A stretch of 64,000 bases of DNA from Bathymodiolus thermophilus thioautotrophic gill symbiont (GTDB lineage: Bacteria; Pseudomonadota; Gammaproteobacteria; PS1; Pseudothioglobaceae). A program made the translations under genes and the position numbers. Positions 14,927 to 23,800 of this stretch are shown piece after piece. The stretch covers positions 1,922,001-1,986,000 of the forward strand of contig NZ_CP024634.1 in assembly GCF_003711265.1 (NCBI RefSeq), given 5' to 3'. The notes under the pieces are model-generated. The model saw nothing but the letters and a program-made list of their open reading frames with translations. It ran no database searches and was not told the DNA's origin. The stretch's first letter is position 1. Each line of letters begins with the position of its first letter.

Positions 14927-16467
14927 TTTTCACCTCTTATACTTGAACTTATCACGCCAAGAATCTGATTCACGATCAAATCAATTTTAGTTGTATCAAA
15001 GGTCTTTAACTTTTGAACCTGCTTACCCATTTCCTTCACTTGATCACGCCCAGGAAATTTCATTGTCCTAATTTCAGTTGCATTTACTTGTGTATTCCCT
15101 GAAATACACCTGAAATATTTATCCATAAATGACGAATTAAATACTGCTGCAAGACCATAAGCCTCAGTTGCTGATAACTTATCATTTGTAACGCCAATAT
15201 AATTAGTTTTATTACCAAAGCCAATTAATTTGCAGGTATGTTTATTTGCAAGATGAACACCTGCAATCAATCTGCGTTTTTCGTCTTTTGGTGAAAAGCG
15301 TTTTAGTAACAAATAAGTATTATTTTCAATTATATGTTTAGCATACCCCCCCTTAAGTATAAAGGATACTTCTTTTTTATGCTCACCTGTCCATGTAGCA
15401 GTTAATGGTGTTATATTGTGAGGGCGGTAAAGTGGAACTGTATTTTCTGTGTCGGTGTTTGTTGTTATATATCCTCTAGTACGATGCTCAACTACACGCC
15501 CAGTTGAAATAAAATACCCTGCCTTTTCAAATGTAGTTTCCAGACTTTCAGCTTGGTTTAAGATATTTGCTTCATTATCTGATTCAGGAATACGAATAAA
15601 TTTTTGATCATTTGAACTATCGATAATCAAATCCACAGGATGCTTTCCTTCTTTAGCGCTATTAATTTGCAAATCGCAATAACTTGAACGAACGGTAATG
15701 GTATTGGATACACCGCCCTTTACAAAATAACAAATAATATTTTCTTGAAGTACTGATGATTCCTCAGAGTTAAACACTTTACCCCTATGCTTAAAAATAT
15801 GAACCAATTCTAAAGATAATTTACTTAGTAAATAAGCGCGAAAACCCTTGAAATAAAGTCCATTTGCAAAACTACGGGGGGTAATCGTTACCATCTGTCC
15901 CTTATCCCTCAAACAAGCTAGCGCTACTGCCATAAATGATGCATATATATTTGGGTCGCCTTTATATAGATCCGCTGTTGCCTTTGCATATGGAGACTCT
16001 TTGGCGCTGTATTTAAAATAAGGCGGATTGATCACAGATACATCAAAGGACTGAATACTTTTATCTTTATCAGGTCTAGTAAGTACGAAATCTTCACAAT
16101 AGATATCATAAGTAAAGGTTGCCTGTTGTAACTTGAATGCATCTCTTACAATCTTTAGAGTCTCTTCAAGATTAATGAGGGCGTCACTGTCTAGTTCATA
16201 TAGCACTGCGTGAACAGTTTTACAACCTGTATCTAAAAAATATAAGGCTGTAGAAGCCGTCAAAATACCAGTTCCAGCTCCAGCATCCAAAATACGGATA
16301 GTTTCACTTTTAGGATTACTTAATAGTGACGCCATATAGTTAGAGACAACTGATCCAGTAAAAAATTGTCCCAAACTTTTTCTAACCTTCATAGATTTAG
16401 ATCGAAGAAAATCCCTTTGAAGGCAAGTAATATCATTTTTTAACTCAAAAAGTACTTGTTGATTCAA
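14923..16467 (-). CDS. Type II DNA adenine methyltransferase of the BsuBI/PstI system
   Basis: 514 residues. [15 protein letters not shown] near the N terminus is the typical gamma-class opening. Motif [15 protein letters not shown], is at about 57-70; motif [11 protein letters not shown], at about 145-153 marks an N6-adenine enzyme. The long C-terminal half is the target-recognition region. It would methylate the adenine of CTGCAG (family inference); a CTGCAG site at 73-78 in the integrase tail is one that would need protection. It precedes and overlaps the endonuclease gene, forming a complete restriction-modification pair. Confidence 0.88.
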   Translation of the reverse strand: MNQQVLFELKNDITCLQRDFLRSKSMKVRKSLGQFFTGSVVSNYMASLLSNPKSETIRILDAGAGTGILTASTALYFLDTGCKTVHAVLYELDSDALINLEETLKIVRDAFKLQQATFTYDIYCEDFVLTRPDKDKSIQSFDVSVINPPYFKYSAKESPYAKATADLYKGDPNIYASFMAVALACLRDKGQMVTITPRSFANGLYFKGFRAYLLSKLSLELVHIFKHRGKVFNSEESSVLQENIICYFVKGGVSNTITVRSSYCDLQINSAKEGKHPVDLIIDSSNDQKFIRIPESDNEANILNQAESLETTFEKAGYFISTGRVVEHRTRGYITTNTDTENTVPLYRPHNITPLTATWTGEHKKEVSFILKGGYAKHIIENNTYLLLKRFSPKDEKRRLIAGVHLANKHTCKLIGFGNKTNYIGVTNDKLSATEAYGLAAVFNSSFMDKYFRCISGNTQVNATEIRTMKFPGRDQVKEMGKQVQKLKTFDTTKIDLIVNQILGVISSSIRGEN

Positions 16468-16765
16468 AATTTCATCTCAAATGATTGGTAAGTATATCTA
16501 TGATTATTATCCCTCATTTCAACTATTTTGGGTGCCTATAATTTGTGCAGTTAACAGCGCTTAAAAAAACACTGCTTTTGGCTGCCAACTGGAATTTTTG
16601 TTAGCATTAATTATGTGCCTTAGTATCTGTATAGCCTTATCAATCCAATCTTTGATATTATCAGATATGTGGTTACACCCTCTTTGCTATTAGTTCTTAG
16701 CGAATCGTAGGTATTAACAATTGTAGACAACTTCTTATTTATTAGTTTGCACATTACATAATATA
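16468..16765. other. Gene-free spacer
   Basis: No gene, terminator or clear repeat is seen. It lies between the methyltransferase start and a decayed palindromic element, and may contain unrecognisable remains of the IS30 transposase beyond that element. Confidence 0.35.
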
Positions 16766-16865
16766 GAAGTCTTTGCATAAATATGGATGATTAACAAAAT
16801 TCAATTTTTGTCAAGTGGGTGAAAAGTGAATTTTTGATGATTATTCAGATTTATACGAAGGTCTT
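16766..16865. repeat. Degenerate MITE-like palindrome
   Basis: The left end GAAGTCTTTGCATAAATATGG and the right end ..TATACGAAGGTCTT are imperfect inverted repeats, with GATGATTA inside each arm. The ends resemble the intact 57-bp element at 60732-60788 (GAGACCTTTGCATAAAT). It abuts the IS30 pseudogene and seems to have inserted into it. Confidence 0.4.
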
Positions 16866-17229
16866 GCGCCCCATTTTCCGCCTTGTTTTACAAGACAAAA
16901 TGGCAGATGGTTTTAGTGCTGATTTTAATTTTTTTATCTAATTCTAAATACCCTACAATTTGTTTAGAATTCCAATGCTATTTTAGTTTATTGCCAATAT
17001 AGTGCTTAACTTCAACAGTGATCTTTATGGCTTTATTTTTCTCTTTATACCTTTCGTGGGCTTGCTTTTGACGACAGCCTATTTTTCCAAAATTACGAGA
17101 TAATTCTCTAGAAATAGTTGACTTACTCTTGTCTATTGATTTGTCGATAAAAGTTTGATTGCATTCTTGTTTATTCCGTAAGTAAATATGGTATCTTTAT
17201 TTGCAGGTCAATTATGTATATTTTTGCAT
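16866..17229 (-). pseudogene. Decayed IS30-family transposase
   Basis: On the minus strand an ATG at 17227-17229 opens MQKYT, stop, LTCK, stop, RYHIYLRNKQE; both early stops fit CAA (Gln) to TAA changes. The frame continues with DKSKSTISRELSRN, the helix-turn-helix of IS30 transposases, then QKQAHERYKEKNKA, another in-frame stop, QIVGYLELDKKIKISTKTIC and HFVL. The catalytic half is missing: the remnant ends at the MITE-like palindrome. It is a dead insertion sequence inside the cargo block, which shows that this interval has collected mobile DNA over time. Confidence 0.75.
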
Positions 17230-17381
17230 GTTTCGCTCCTTTTTCTTGTCGGATTAAAGAGTGGCTAACATGCCTCCTTGACCTGCACTTTTATGGTGTG
17301 AATTTAAGATTACTTAGCGCCTTATCACTCTTAAAGTAAACAGGATTAATGCTAAATTACGATGAAATTGGTTAAATAAAA

Positions 17382-17861
17382 ATGAAAAAAATATTCAGTT
17401 TTGTCAGTTTTTTTTGGCAAAAATTCAAATTACTGCTTGATTTTAGTAACAAAAAAGATTTAAGCTGTCTGTCAACAGATGCAACTGTTGAGTTAAGAAA
17501 ACTTGGTAACAGTTGCGCATTGACTGCATTATCTAGAGTGAAACCAAAATTATCCTATGACGATATTAGTGATGCTTTTTATAATTGCTGTGATCAATGG
17601 CCTAGTTCTGGAGTTAAACATAATGAATTTAATGTGGCCTTAAGATATTTAAATATTTTTGATAATTTTATTTATGCTGACAATAGTCAGAGCAATTTAA
17701 GATTTTCGGATTACTCAAGAAAAAAAGGAGTTTATATACTGCTTATACCTGGGCACTACACTGTGCTTTATAATGGCAAAATTTATGATAGTTATGGATA
17801 TGGAAACTTATCAAAAAGTACTAAAGTTTATTGCTCTTGGCTGTTATCGACAGGGAAATAA
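17382..17861 (+). CDS. Papain/C39-like cysteine peptidase candidate (159 aa)
   Basis: A possible Cys-His-Asp triad appears in order: LGNSCALTALSRV (Cys near residue 45), IPGHYTVLYNG (His near 125) and KIYDSYGYG (Asp near 135). NSCALTAL followed by a helix, a mid-region WPSSGVKHNEFNVAL and a hydrophobic strand before GHY are features of C39-like and other papain-like peptidases. The N-terminal FSFVSFFWQKFKLLLDF is amphipathic or membrane-associated, without a clear signal peptidase site. The last 34 bp overlap the convergent ThiF gene. It could trim or remove a conjugated protein of the neighbouring operon, but that is speculation. No active-site test is possible here. Confidence 0.5.
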   Translation: MKKIFSFVSFFWQKFKLLLDFSNKKDLSCLSTDATVELRKLGNSCALTALSRVKPKLSYDDISDAFYNCCDQWPSSGVKHNEFNVALRYLNIFDNFIYADNSQSNLRFSDYSRKKGVYILLIPGHYTVLYNGKIYDSYGYGNLSKSTKVYCSWLLSTGK

Positions 17862-18529
17862 TTAACATATTTCCTTTCTATATAATTTTCTTTTTTAAAA
17901 TCTCCGTCTTTCATATGATGCATCATCAAGTGAAATCCAACAGATACAGCCTCCGAAACTATAGGCATGTAAGAGCCATTATTTTCACCATATCCTTTTA
18001 AATCTTTCTCAAAATTTGGAGTTTTGGTCATCCAGCCACAAACAAACCTAGAAATATTTTCATTAATTTCTACACCTACAACCAAATACTGATTGTTCAC
18101 ATCATTTAACAATTGTTCACACTCTACCCTCATATCGTTGCTATCAATAGCAATAATAGTTATGTCAGAATCTACCACTAAATCTCTAACTTCTTGTCTA
18201 TCATTATCGCCATCTATATAAGTGCCAAAATTTCTGGGAATAGTTTTAATATTAATTGTGCTATTGATAGCTTTTAGTCGTTTTTCTAATATTTCAACTT
18301 TATATTTACCAACATCACAAACTAAAAAAGGAGTTCTGTTAAGATTTTTACGCTCAATACAATCACTGTCTATTAATGAGATATTGTTTGCTCCAGTTCT
18401 AACGAGCATTTCTGCAAAGAGTGAACCCACGCCCCCGCAACCAACGATGCTAAATTTATTATTTTGAATCTTAGTTAATAAATCATCACCAATAGCAAGG
18501 TTAGTACTTGTGGTTAGATCATTAGTCAT
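17828..18529 (-). CDS. ThiF/E1-like adenylating enzyme (233 aa)
   Basis: The Rossmann nucleotide-binding loop IVGCGGVGS is at residues 28-36, LIDSDCIERKNLNR at 52-65 holds the Asp, Asn and Arg used for ATP and Mg in E1-like enzymes, and IIAIDSNDMR follows at about 125. These enzymes activate the C terminus of a small protein as an acyl adenylate, in thiamin or molybdopterin synthesis, in peptide modification or in ubiquitin-like conjugation. No CxxC zinc pair is seen, and no obvious conserved catalytic Cys follows. No thiamin or molybdopterin genes are nearby. It overlaps the gene before it by 4 bp (18526-18529), so it is the last gene of a three-gene operon with an unknown protein and a double DUF1508 protein. 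Confidence 0.85.
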   Translation of the reverse strand: MTNDLTTSTNLAIGDDLLTKIQNNKFSIVGCGGVGSLFAEMLVRTGANNISLIDSDCIERKNLNRTPFLVCDVGKYKVEILEKRLKAINSTINIKTIPRNFGTYIDGDNDRQEVRDLVVDSDITIIAIDSNDMRVECEQLLNDVNNQYLVVGVEINENISRFVCGWMTKTPNFEKDLKGYGENNGSYMPIVSEAVSVGFHLMMHHMKDGDFKKENYIERKYVNYFPVDNSQEQ

Positions 18530-18909
18530 CTTGTATGATTTTCTTCTTTGACAAATCTATAAAGCCCATCGCATAAATTTAAAATATCTAATACACTATA
18601 TAAACTTGTATTTATTGAATATGGGTGATAAGTTACTCCGTTATGCTCAAATTCATTATACGATGAATGGTATTTTGGTTTACTACTATCAGTAGTATTA
18701 TCAATCTTAGTGGAAATCCAACATTTGTGGTTCAATCCATTTGAGCCAATAGATAAGGCTATAGATAAATTTAATTCTCCATCGTTATTATTTGGATAAT
18801 AGTCTTCCAGTGCAATGATTTCACCAGAATCATTCGCAACAAGAACAGATGGGACTAATGTATAATGAATTACATTTTTTTTCAACAAGTCTTTTAAATT
18901 ATTATCCAT
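18526..18909 (-). CDS. Unknown protein of the ThiF operon (127 aa)
   Basis: I chose the ATG at 18907-18909, 11 bp after the upstream stop; a longer frame reaching 19005 would overlap the DUF1508 gene by 86 bp in another frame and is less likely. The protein (MDNNLKDLLKKNVIHYTLVP...) is rich in Asn, Ser and Tyr, with two Cys in NHKCWIS and NLCDGLYRF and a FEHNGVTYHPYSIN stretch. Its position between a possible small-protein substrate and an E1-like enzyme makes an E2-like or adaptor role conceivable, but I see no E2 signature that would decide it. It is coupled to the ThiF gene by a 4-bp overlap. Confidence 0.55.
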   Translation of the reverse strand: MDNNLKDLLKKNVIHYTLVPSVLVANDSGEIIALEDYYPNNNDGELNLSIALSIGSNGLNHKCWISTKIDNTTDSSKPKYHSSYNEFEHNGVTYHPYSINTSLYSVLDILNLCDGLYRFVKEENHTR

Positions 18910-18919
18910 ATTGCTAAAA

Positions 18920-19384
18920 TTATGAACCTGGAGGGATAGATGGATTTTCCTTTGTATCATCTTGGTTTCTAGCTTCGCACACTGGATCATCCTCTGGATT
19001 TTCAAATATAATCTTTGCCCTGCCCATTTCTACCCTAACATTTTCTATGCTTTTTAAAATGCTTTGTTTAGATGAAAACCCTTCACCACCAATAGCCATA
19101 AACTCATGATTACCAGCCTTTAATCTCCAGCACCATTCACTATTTTTCTCACTTTGAAAATACTCAAATCTATAGCCTTTATCAGTATCTTCATTACTTT
19201 CATCTAAAAACACTGGAGTACTAAGATTCACTTTGTCTTTAATAGTTTTTATCGACCTTTTTACACTACTTTTTACAAATGACTCTTCACTCATAGCAAT
19301 GTTTTTATGGTTAGAATCCACCAACCTCCATCGCCAACACTGCTCCCCTTTATCCTTACCTCTGTAAATCTTAAATTCTGACAT
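18920..19384 (-). CDS. Tandem DUF1508 (YegP-like) protein, ThiF operon
   Basis: 154 residues with two DUF1508-like units. The first has FKIYRGKDKGEQCWRWRLVD with SEESFVKSSVKRSIKTIK; the second has FEYFQSEKNSEWCWRLKAGN with GEGFSSKQSILKSIENVR. Each is a three-stranded sheet plus helix in known YegP-like proteins. A flexible acidic tail ends in NPSIPPGS. In the usual YegP proteins the domain pair stands alone; linkage to an E1-like enzyme is unusual and makes the tail a candidate site for adenylation, although a C-terminal Gly-Gly is lacking. It is the first gene of the operon and faces the divergent XRE gene across a 130-bp gap. Confidence 0.75.
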   Translation of the reverse strand: MSEFKIYRGKDKGEQCWRWRLVDSNHKNIAMSEESFVKSSVKRSIKTIKDKVNLSTPVFLDESNEDTDKGYRFEYFQSEKNSEWCWRLKAGNHEFMAIGGEGFSSKQSILKSIENVRVEMGRAKIIFENPEDDPVCEARNQDDTKENPSIPPGS

Positions 19385-19514
19385 ATTTACTCCTCATGTT
19401 AGTTACATAAAAATCAATTTTAACTAAAAAATATCAGTTAAAATTAACAACTGTGATATTATAAACAAAAATACAAACTTTTGTGAAATATTTTTTATAA
19501 CAATAGTGATTAAA
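19385..19514. promoter_or_regulatory. Divergent promoter region between the ThiF operon and the XRE/ImmA pair
   Basis: About 130 bp, very AT-rich, with TTTTAACTAA and TCAGTTAAAATTAA as inverted or repeated segments (19419-19446), suitable as an operator. TGTGATATTATAAAC at about 19451 contains a possible -10 box for the rightward genes. The XRE protein probably binds here and controls both directions. Confidence 0.45.
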
Positions 19515-19847
19515 ATGAAAAAATCAAATGAAATAGCAAATAAAATTAAAAATTTAAGAGAAATATCTAAATTGAGTCAGTCTGAACTAGCCAAGAGAGC
19601 TGGTGTTACCTCATCTGCTATCAGTATGATTGAAAGTGGACAACGCCTTCCATCTCTTGTCGTGACTAAGAAAATTAGCGAAGCATTTAACATGACAGTG
19701 TCAGAATTGACTGGTGAGAAAGTATCAAAAAATACTAATAATAAGGCTCAAATATTTTTTAGAAAATATAGTGAGTTAAATGATTTAGGTGAAGCAGATC
19801 AAAAAATCATTAAAAACTTAATTAAAAGTTTAAAAGATAAAAAATAA
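19515..19847 (+). CDS. XRE-family transcriptional regulator
   Basis: The ATG at 19515 is preferred over the GTG at 19506; neither has a strong RBS. The first 60 residues hold a standard Cro/C1 helix-turn-helix: IKNLREISKLSQSELAKRAG, then VTSSAISMIESGQR and LPSLVVTKKISEAFNMTV. The C-terminal part is charged and helical. Its stop overlaps the start of the ImmA/IrrE gene by one base. Pairs of this type act as repressor and protease: the metallopeptidase cleaves or frees the repressor under stress, as ImmR/ImmA of ICEBs1 does. The likely target is the divergent ThiF operon. Confidence 0.85.
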   Translation: MKKSNEIANKIKNLREISKLSQSELAKRAGVTSSAISMIESGQRLPSLVVTKKISEAFNMTVSELTGEKVSKNTNNKAQIFFRKYSELNDLGEADQKIIKNLIKSLKDKK

Positions 19848-20611
19848 TGGAAATTAATTTACTTAAAGCTAAAGCAGAGGCGGAAAATCTTTTAGAAGAT
19901 TTGGGATTGTTAAAGGTGCCTGTGTCTGTAGAAGAAGTATGTCAAAAAATTGGCAATATTGATATAACAGAAGCAAACATGTTGGCCCCTAATTTCAATG
20001 GCGCTTCTTTTGGTAGCGAAGAAAATGTCAAAATATTAATTAACAAAAATATTGATAATCATCATCGCAGAAGATTTACTAAAGCACATGAACTAGGTCA
20101 CACTATTCTCCATATCTTTACGGGCAAACAGTCTAAATTTCAATGTAGTGACAATGACATTACATACAACAGTGGCAACAATTCTGAATATGAAAAAGAA
20201 GCCAATATATTTGCCTCATCACTCTTAATGCCATCAAAGCTTATTGAAAAGGAAATCCATAGAAATGATTTATCTTGGAGATTGATACAGGAGATAAAAA
20301 ATATGTGCGATGTATCTTTGGAGGCAGCGACCAGAAAAGTCATCAGTTTGTCTAAAGAACCATGTTGTTTGATTATTCATAAAGATAGTCAAATGTGGAC
20401 GCCTGTTAAATCAGATTCATTTAATGCATATATCAACACTCAATCATTTCCAGATAATTTGAACTACTCAAAAGAAACCGATAATTTTCCAGATAGTTTA
20501 GAAGAATGTGATGCTATGGATTGGCGAATAGATAACAAAATGAGGCTGAACTATTCCTCTATTTATAATAGTGAGTTTGCCCGAATTATGACACTGTTGC
20601 TAAAATTTTAA
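19847..20611 (+). CDS. ImmA/IrrE-family metallopeptidase
   Basis: 254 residues. The zinc motif HELGH lies at about residues 81-85 in FTKAHELGHTILH, followed by EKEANIFASSLLMPSKLI with the third ligand Glu, the signature of the DUF955/ImmA/IrrE family. The C-terminal 80 residues have no recognised domain and may sense a signal. It is cotranscribed with the XRE regulator. In ICEBs1 and phages such a pair switches on element functions after damage; in other islands it regulates toxin-antitoxin or defence genes. Here it most likely controls the genes transcribed away from it. Confidence 0.85.
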   Translation: MEINLLKAKAEAENLLEDLGLLKVPVSVEEVCQKIGNIDITEANMLAPNFNGASFGSEENVKILINKNIDNHHRRRFTKAHELGHTILHIFTGKQSKFQCSDNDITYNSGNNSEYEKEANIFASSLLMPSKLIEKEIHRNDLSWRLIQEIKNMCDVSLEAATRKVISLSKEPCCLIIHKDSQMWTPVKSDSFNAYINTQSFPDNLNYSKETDNFPDSLEECDAMDWRIDNKMRLNYSSIYNSEFARIMTLLLKF

Positions 20612-20849
20612 TGAAAGACAACTATTAAAAATTCTAAATTTTTATTTATCTTTATCAATCTTCTCCAAATTTCCCAACAGATTTTTGCAAGTCAAAAATT
20701 CAGATTTGAACTTGAATTCGTCTACTGCTGAAAATGAGATGATGTAAAAAATATTTACCCATATAAATAAGTTATTTTTAATGCTCTAACTATTATAAAA
20801 CTCCAACAATTTCTACACTACCAAAAACCTCTGGTAACTTTGAAGATTA
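20612..20849. other. Gene-free spacer with a short direct repeat
   Basis: No gene. ATTATAAAACTCCAACAATT at 20792 onward matches 13554 onward (20 of 22 positions including the next two bases). The two sites bracket the restriction, IS30, ThiF and XRE/ImmA genes. Confidence 0.35.
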
Positions 20850-23800
20850 CTATTGGGTGACATCTATATTAAATATAGCTTGTGGCGATTCATTTCCATT
20901 ATAATGATATATTCTAATATGATAAATTCCATTATTACCTTCCTCTGCACCTGTTAACCTAGTATTAAATGTTTCATCGCCACCACCTGCATTGTCATCA
21001 GCGTAGCCATAATATTCATAATTACAGTTTGATCTTAATCCTATTACTGGATCGAAGTCATCATTAACATTGGATATGTTAACATTTCTTGCATCATATC
21101 CAATTGGTATTTCCACCTTTAGCCAAAAGCCTCTTACATCGCCACTTAAATAACTATGTTGTTCTATTGGAGAGCCAAATGTATAGTCACTGGTATTTAT
21201 ATTTATTTGATAATTAGTATCAACTTTCATGGTTGGGGCAGAAGAGCAAGTGTTTGATGGTGTAATACTAATGGCGCCAACACAACGATTGTTAGATTCT
21301 TGGTATCCATTGTCACAACTCGTTACAGCACAGTTACTATAACCACTCCAAGATTGCCCATTGAGTGAACAAGTTTTATATTTAGATCCTTGTCCATGGG
21401 ATATGCTACATGAACGATTTTCTTTAGAATTTGGTGTGCAAATTTGAGCACTCCCCTCTATCATGAAGTTTTTCCCAGTAGAGTCAGCACAAGCATCGTT
21501 ATTGCATGCCTCAACATACCACCAATATTTTCTACCCGGCTCTAAATTGTTGACCGTATAACTATTAGTATTGATTGTTTCATCGGCAATTATATGCCCT
21601 TCCTTGGCAATCTGAATTTTATACCAACTGGCGTTATTAGCAACATTCCACCGCATTACCTGCGTTGTTCCACTTACTTCTTCAGGATTGCTACTGGAGG
21701 TTGATCCAGGTGTTAATCCAGTAGGTTTATCAGGTACTATTATCTCACCAGTAACATTAAAATAGACTCGCCTCCTGCTACTGCATTCATTGTTGCTTTT
21801 ACAAGCGTGTAAACTCCAAAAGTATTTATGCCCATAAGTCATTAAGTTACTAGCATTATAGCTTGTGCTTGTTATGTATTTATTTTCTAACATGTAGCGT
21901 CTAGTATTTAAATCAAATATACTGAGCTTGTATTTGCTCGCATTATTTGTTGTTGACCAGTGCAAAATAATATTTGTTGTATCCAGTTCATCGGGATTGT
22001 TGTAATCGGCTCCTGGTGTTAATCCTGACGGTCTATCGGGCACTGGAATAACATCTGTCACACAATTATTATTTAATAAATAGTATCCATTATTACAACT
22101 CGTTACAGCACAGTTACTATAACCACTCCAAGATTGCCCATTGAGTGAACAAGTTTTATATTTAGATCCTTGTCCATGAGATATACCACATGAACGATTT
22201 TCTTTAGAATTTGGTGTGCAAATTTGAGCACTTCCCTCTATTATGAAGTTTTTCCCAGTAGAATCAGCACAAGCATCGTTATTGCATGCCTCAACATGCC
22301 ACCAATATTTTCTACCCGGCTCTAAATTGTTGACCGTATAACTATTAGTATTGATTGTTTCATCGGCAATTATATGCCCTTCCTTGGCAATCTGAATTTT
22401 ATACCAACTGGCGTTATTAGCAACATTCCACCGCATTACCTGCGTTGTTCCACTTACTTCTTCAGGATTGCTATTGGAGATTGATCCAGGTGTTAACCCA
22501 GTAGGAACATCAGGCGTTATGACTTCACCAGCAATATTAAAATAAACCCGAGTTCTGCTACTACATTCATTATTGCTTTTACAAGCGTGTAAACTCCAAA
22601 AATATTGATGTCCAAAATCAAGAAAACTACTGGCATTATAACTAATACCTACTACATATTCATCTTCCAATATATAACGCCTAGTATTCAAATCAAATAC
22701 ACTAAGTTTATATTTACTTGCATTATTAACTGCTGACCAGCGTAAAGTGATATTTGTTGTATCTAGTTCATCGGGATTGTTGTTATCGGTTCCTGGTGTC
22801 AATCCAGACGGTCTATTGAGCACTGGAATAATAACATCAGCTACACAACTATTGTCAGACACATGATATTCGCTATTACAACTACTTACCGAGCAGCTAC
22901 TGTACGAACCCCAAGAATTACCATTATCAGCACAAACCCTATGCTTTGTTCCAATGCCATGACTAATTGGACAACTTTGATAATCAGACTCATTTGCTGT
23001 GCAAATATTATTAACATTGGTATTAACGATTAATGCCAACTTATTATTTTGATAAGTTGATTTTGTTGGTGTTTCTACCCAAATATTCCAAGGTGACTGA
23101 GTATTAAGCCCAGTTCTAAGTCTAAAGTCTATGGTGTTTTCATCAATAAAATGTGATGAACGAAGTTTATAACTATTGTTGCCTTCTTGTGCATAAACCA
23201 CTGTATCTCGGGAAAATCCAGCGCCGCTAATAGTGATTTTTTGTGAATAGCTAGAAGCGTTGATTTTGTCTGGCGTGAGAGCAGATATTGATAGACTACT
23301 GTCTTGTGTTTTTACAAAATTAACGCCAAGATTATCTTTGTCAATGTTGACACCAAGCGAATTTTTCTTTTCAATAAATACCTTCCTAACACCACCTAAA
23401 GAATCAAATCTAGCCCTCATGCTAGTGTCATTTTTGCTTAATATTTCTACATCTTGGCAATAACCATTATATTTAACAACACAAACACTTATATCGCCCG
23501 ATAAGTTTTCTCCGTTAATAGTGAAATTTGAGCTATCTATTTGAGTAGCTGAATTAAGTTTTATCTTTCCAGTTTTTGTATCATTCGACTCGTCATAGAA
23601 ATCATTCCTCAAATCTATTGTTTTTCCAGTATTAACAACATCCATATAACTTTCAGGTTCAAACACTACTATTCTTGGATTATTGCTATATAGTAAACTA
23701 TTTGTTGGCTCTATATTGAATTCGGTCCGCCTTAGTGCTTTCCCTGTATAGGAAACATGGATTGTAGCAACTCCATTTATTGCATTGCTTTCCATGGTAA

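Noticed and set aside
17828-18529. ThiF-like gene as part of thiamin or molybdopterin synthesis
   Set aside because: No thiS, thiG, moaD or moaE-like neighbour exists and it is coupled to an unknown protein and a DUF1508 protein on a mobile element.
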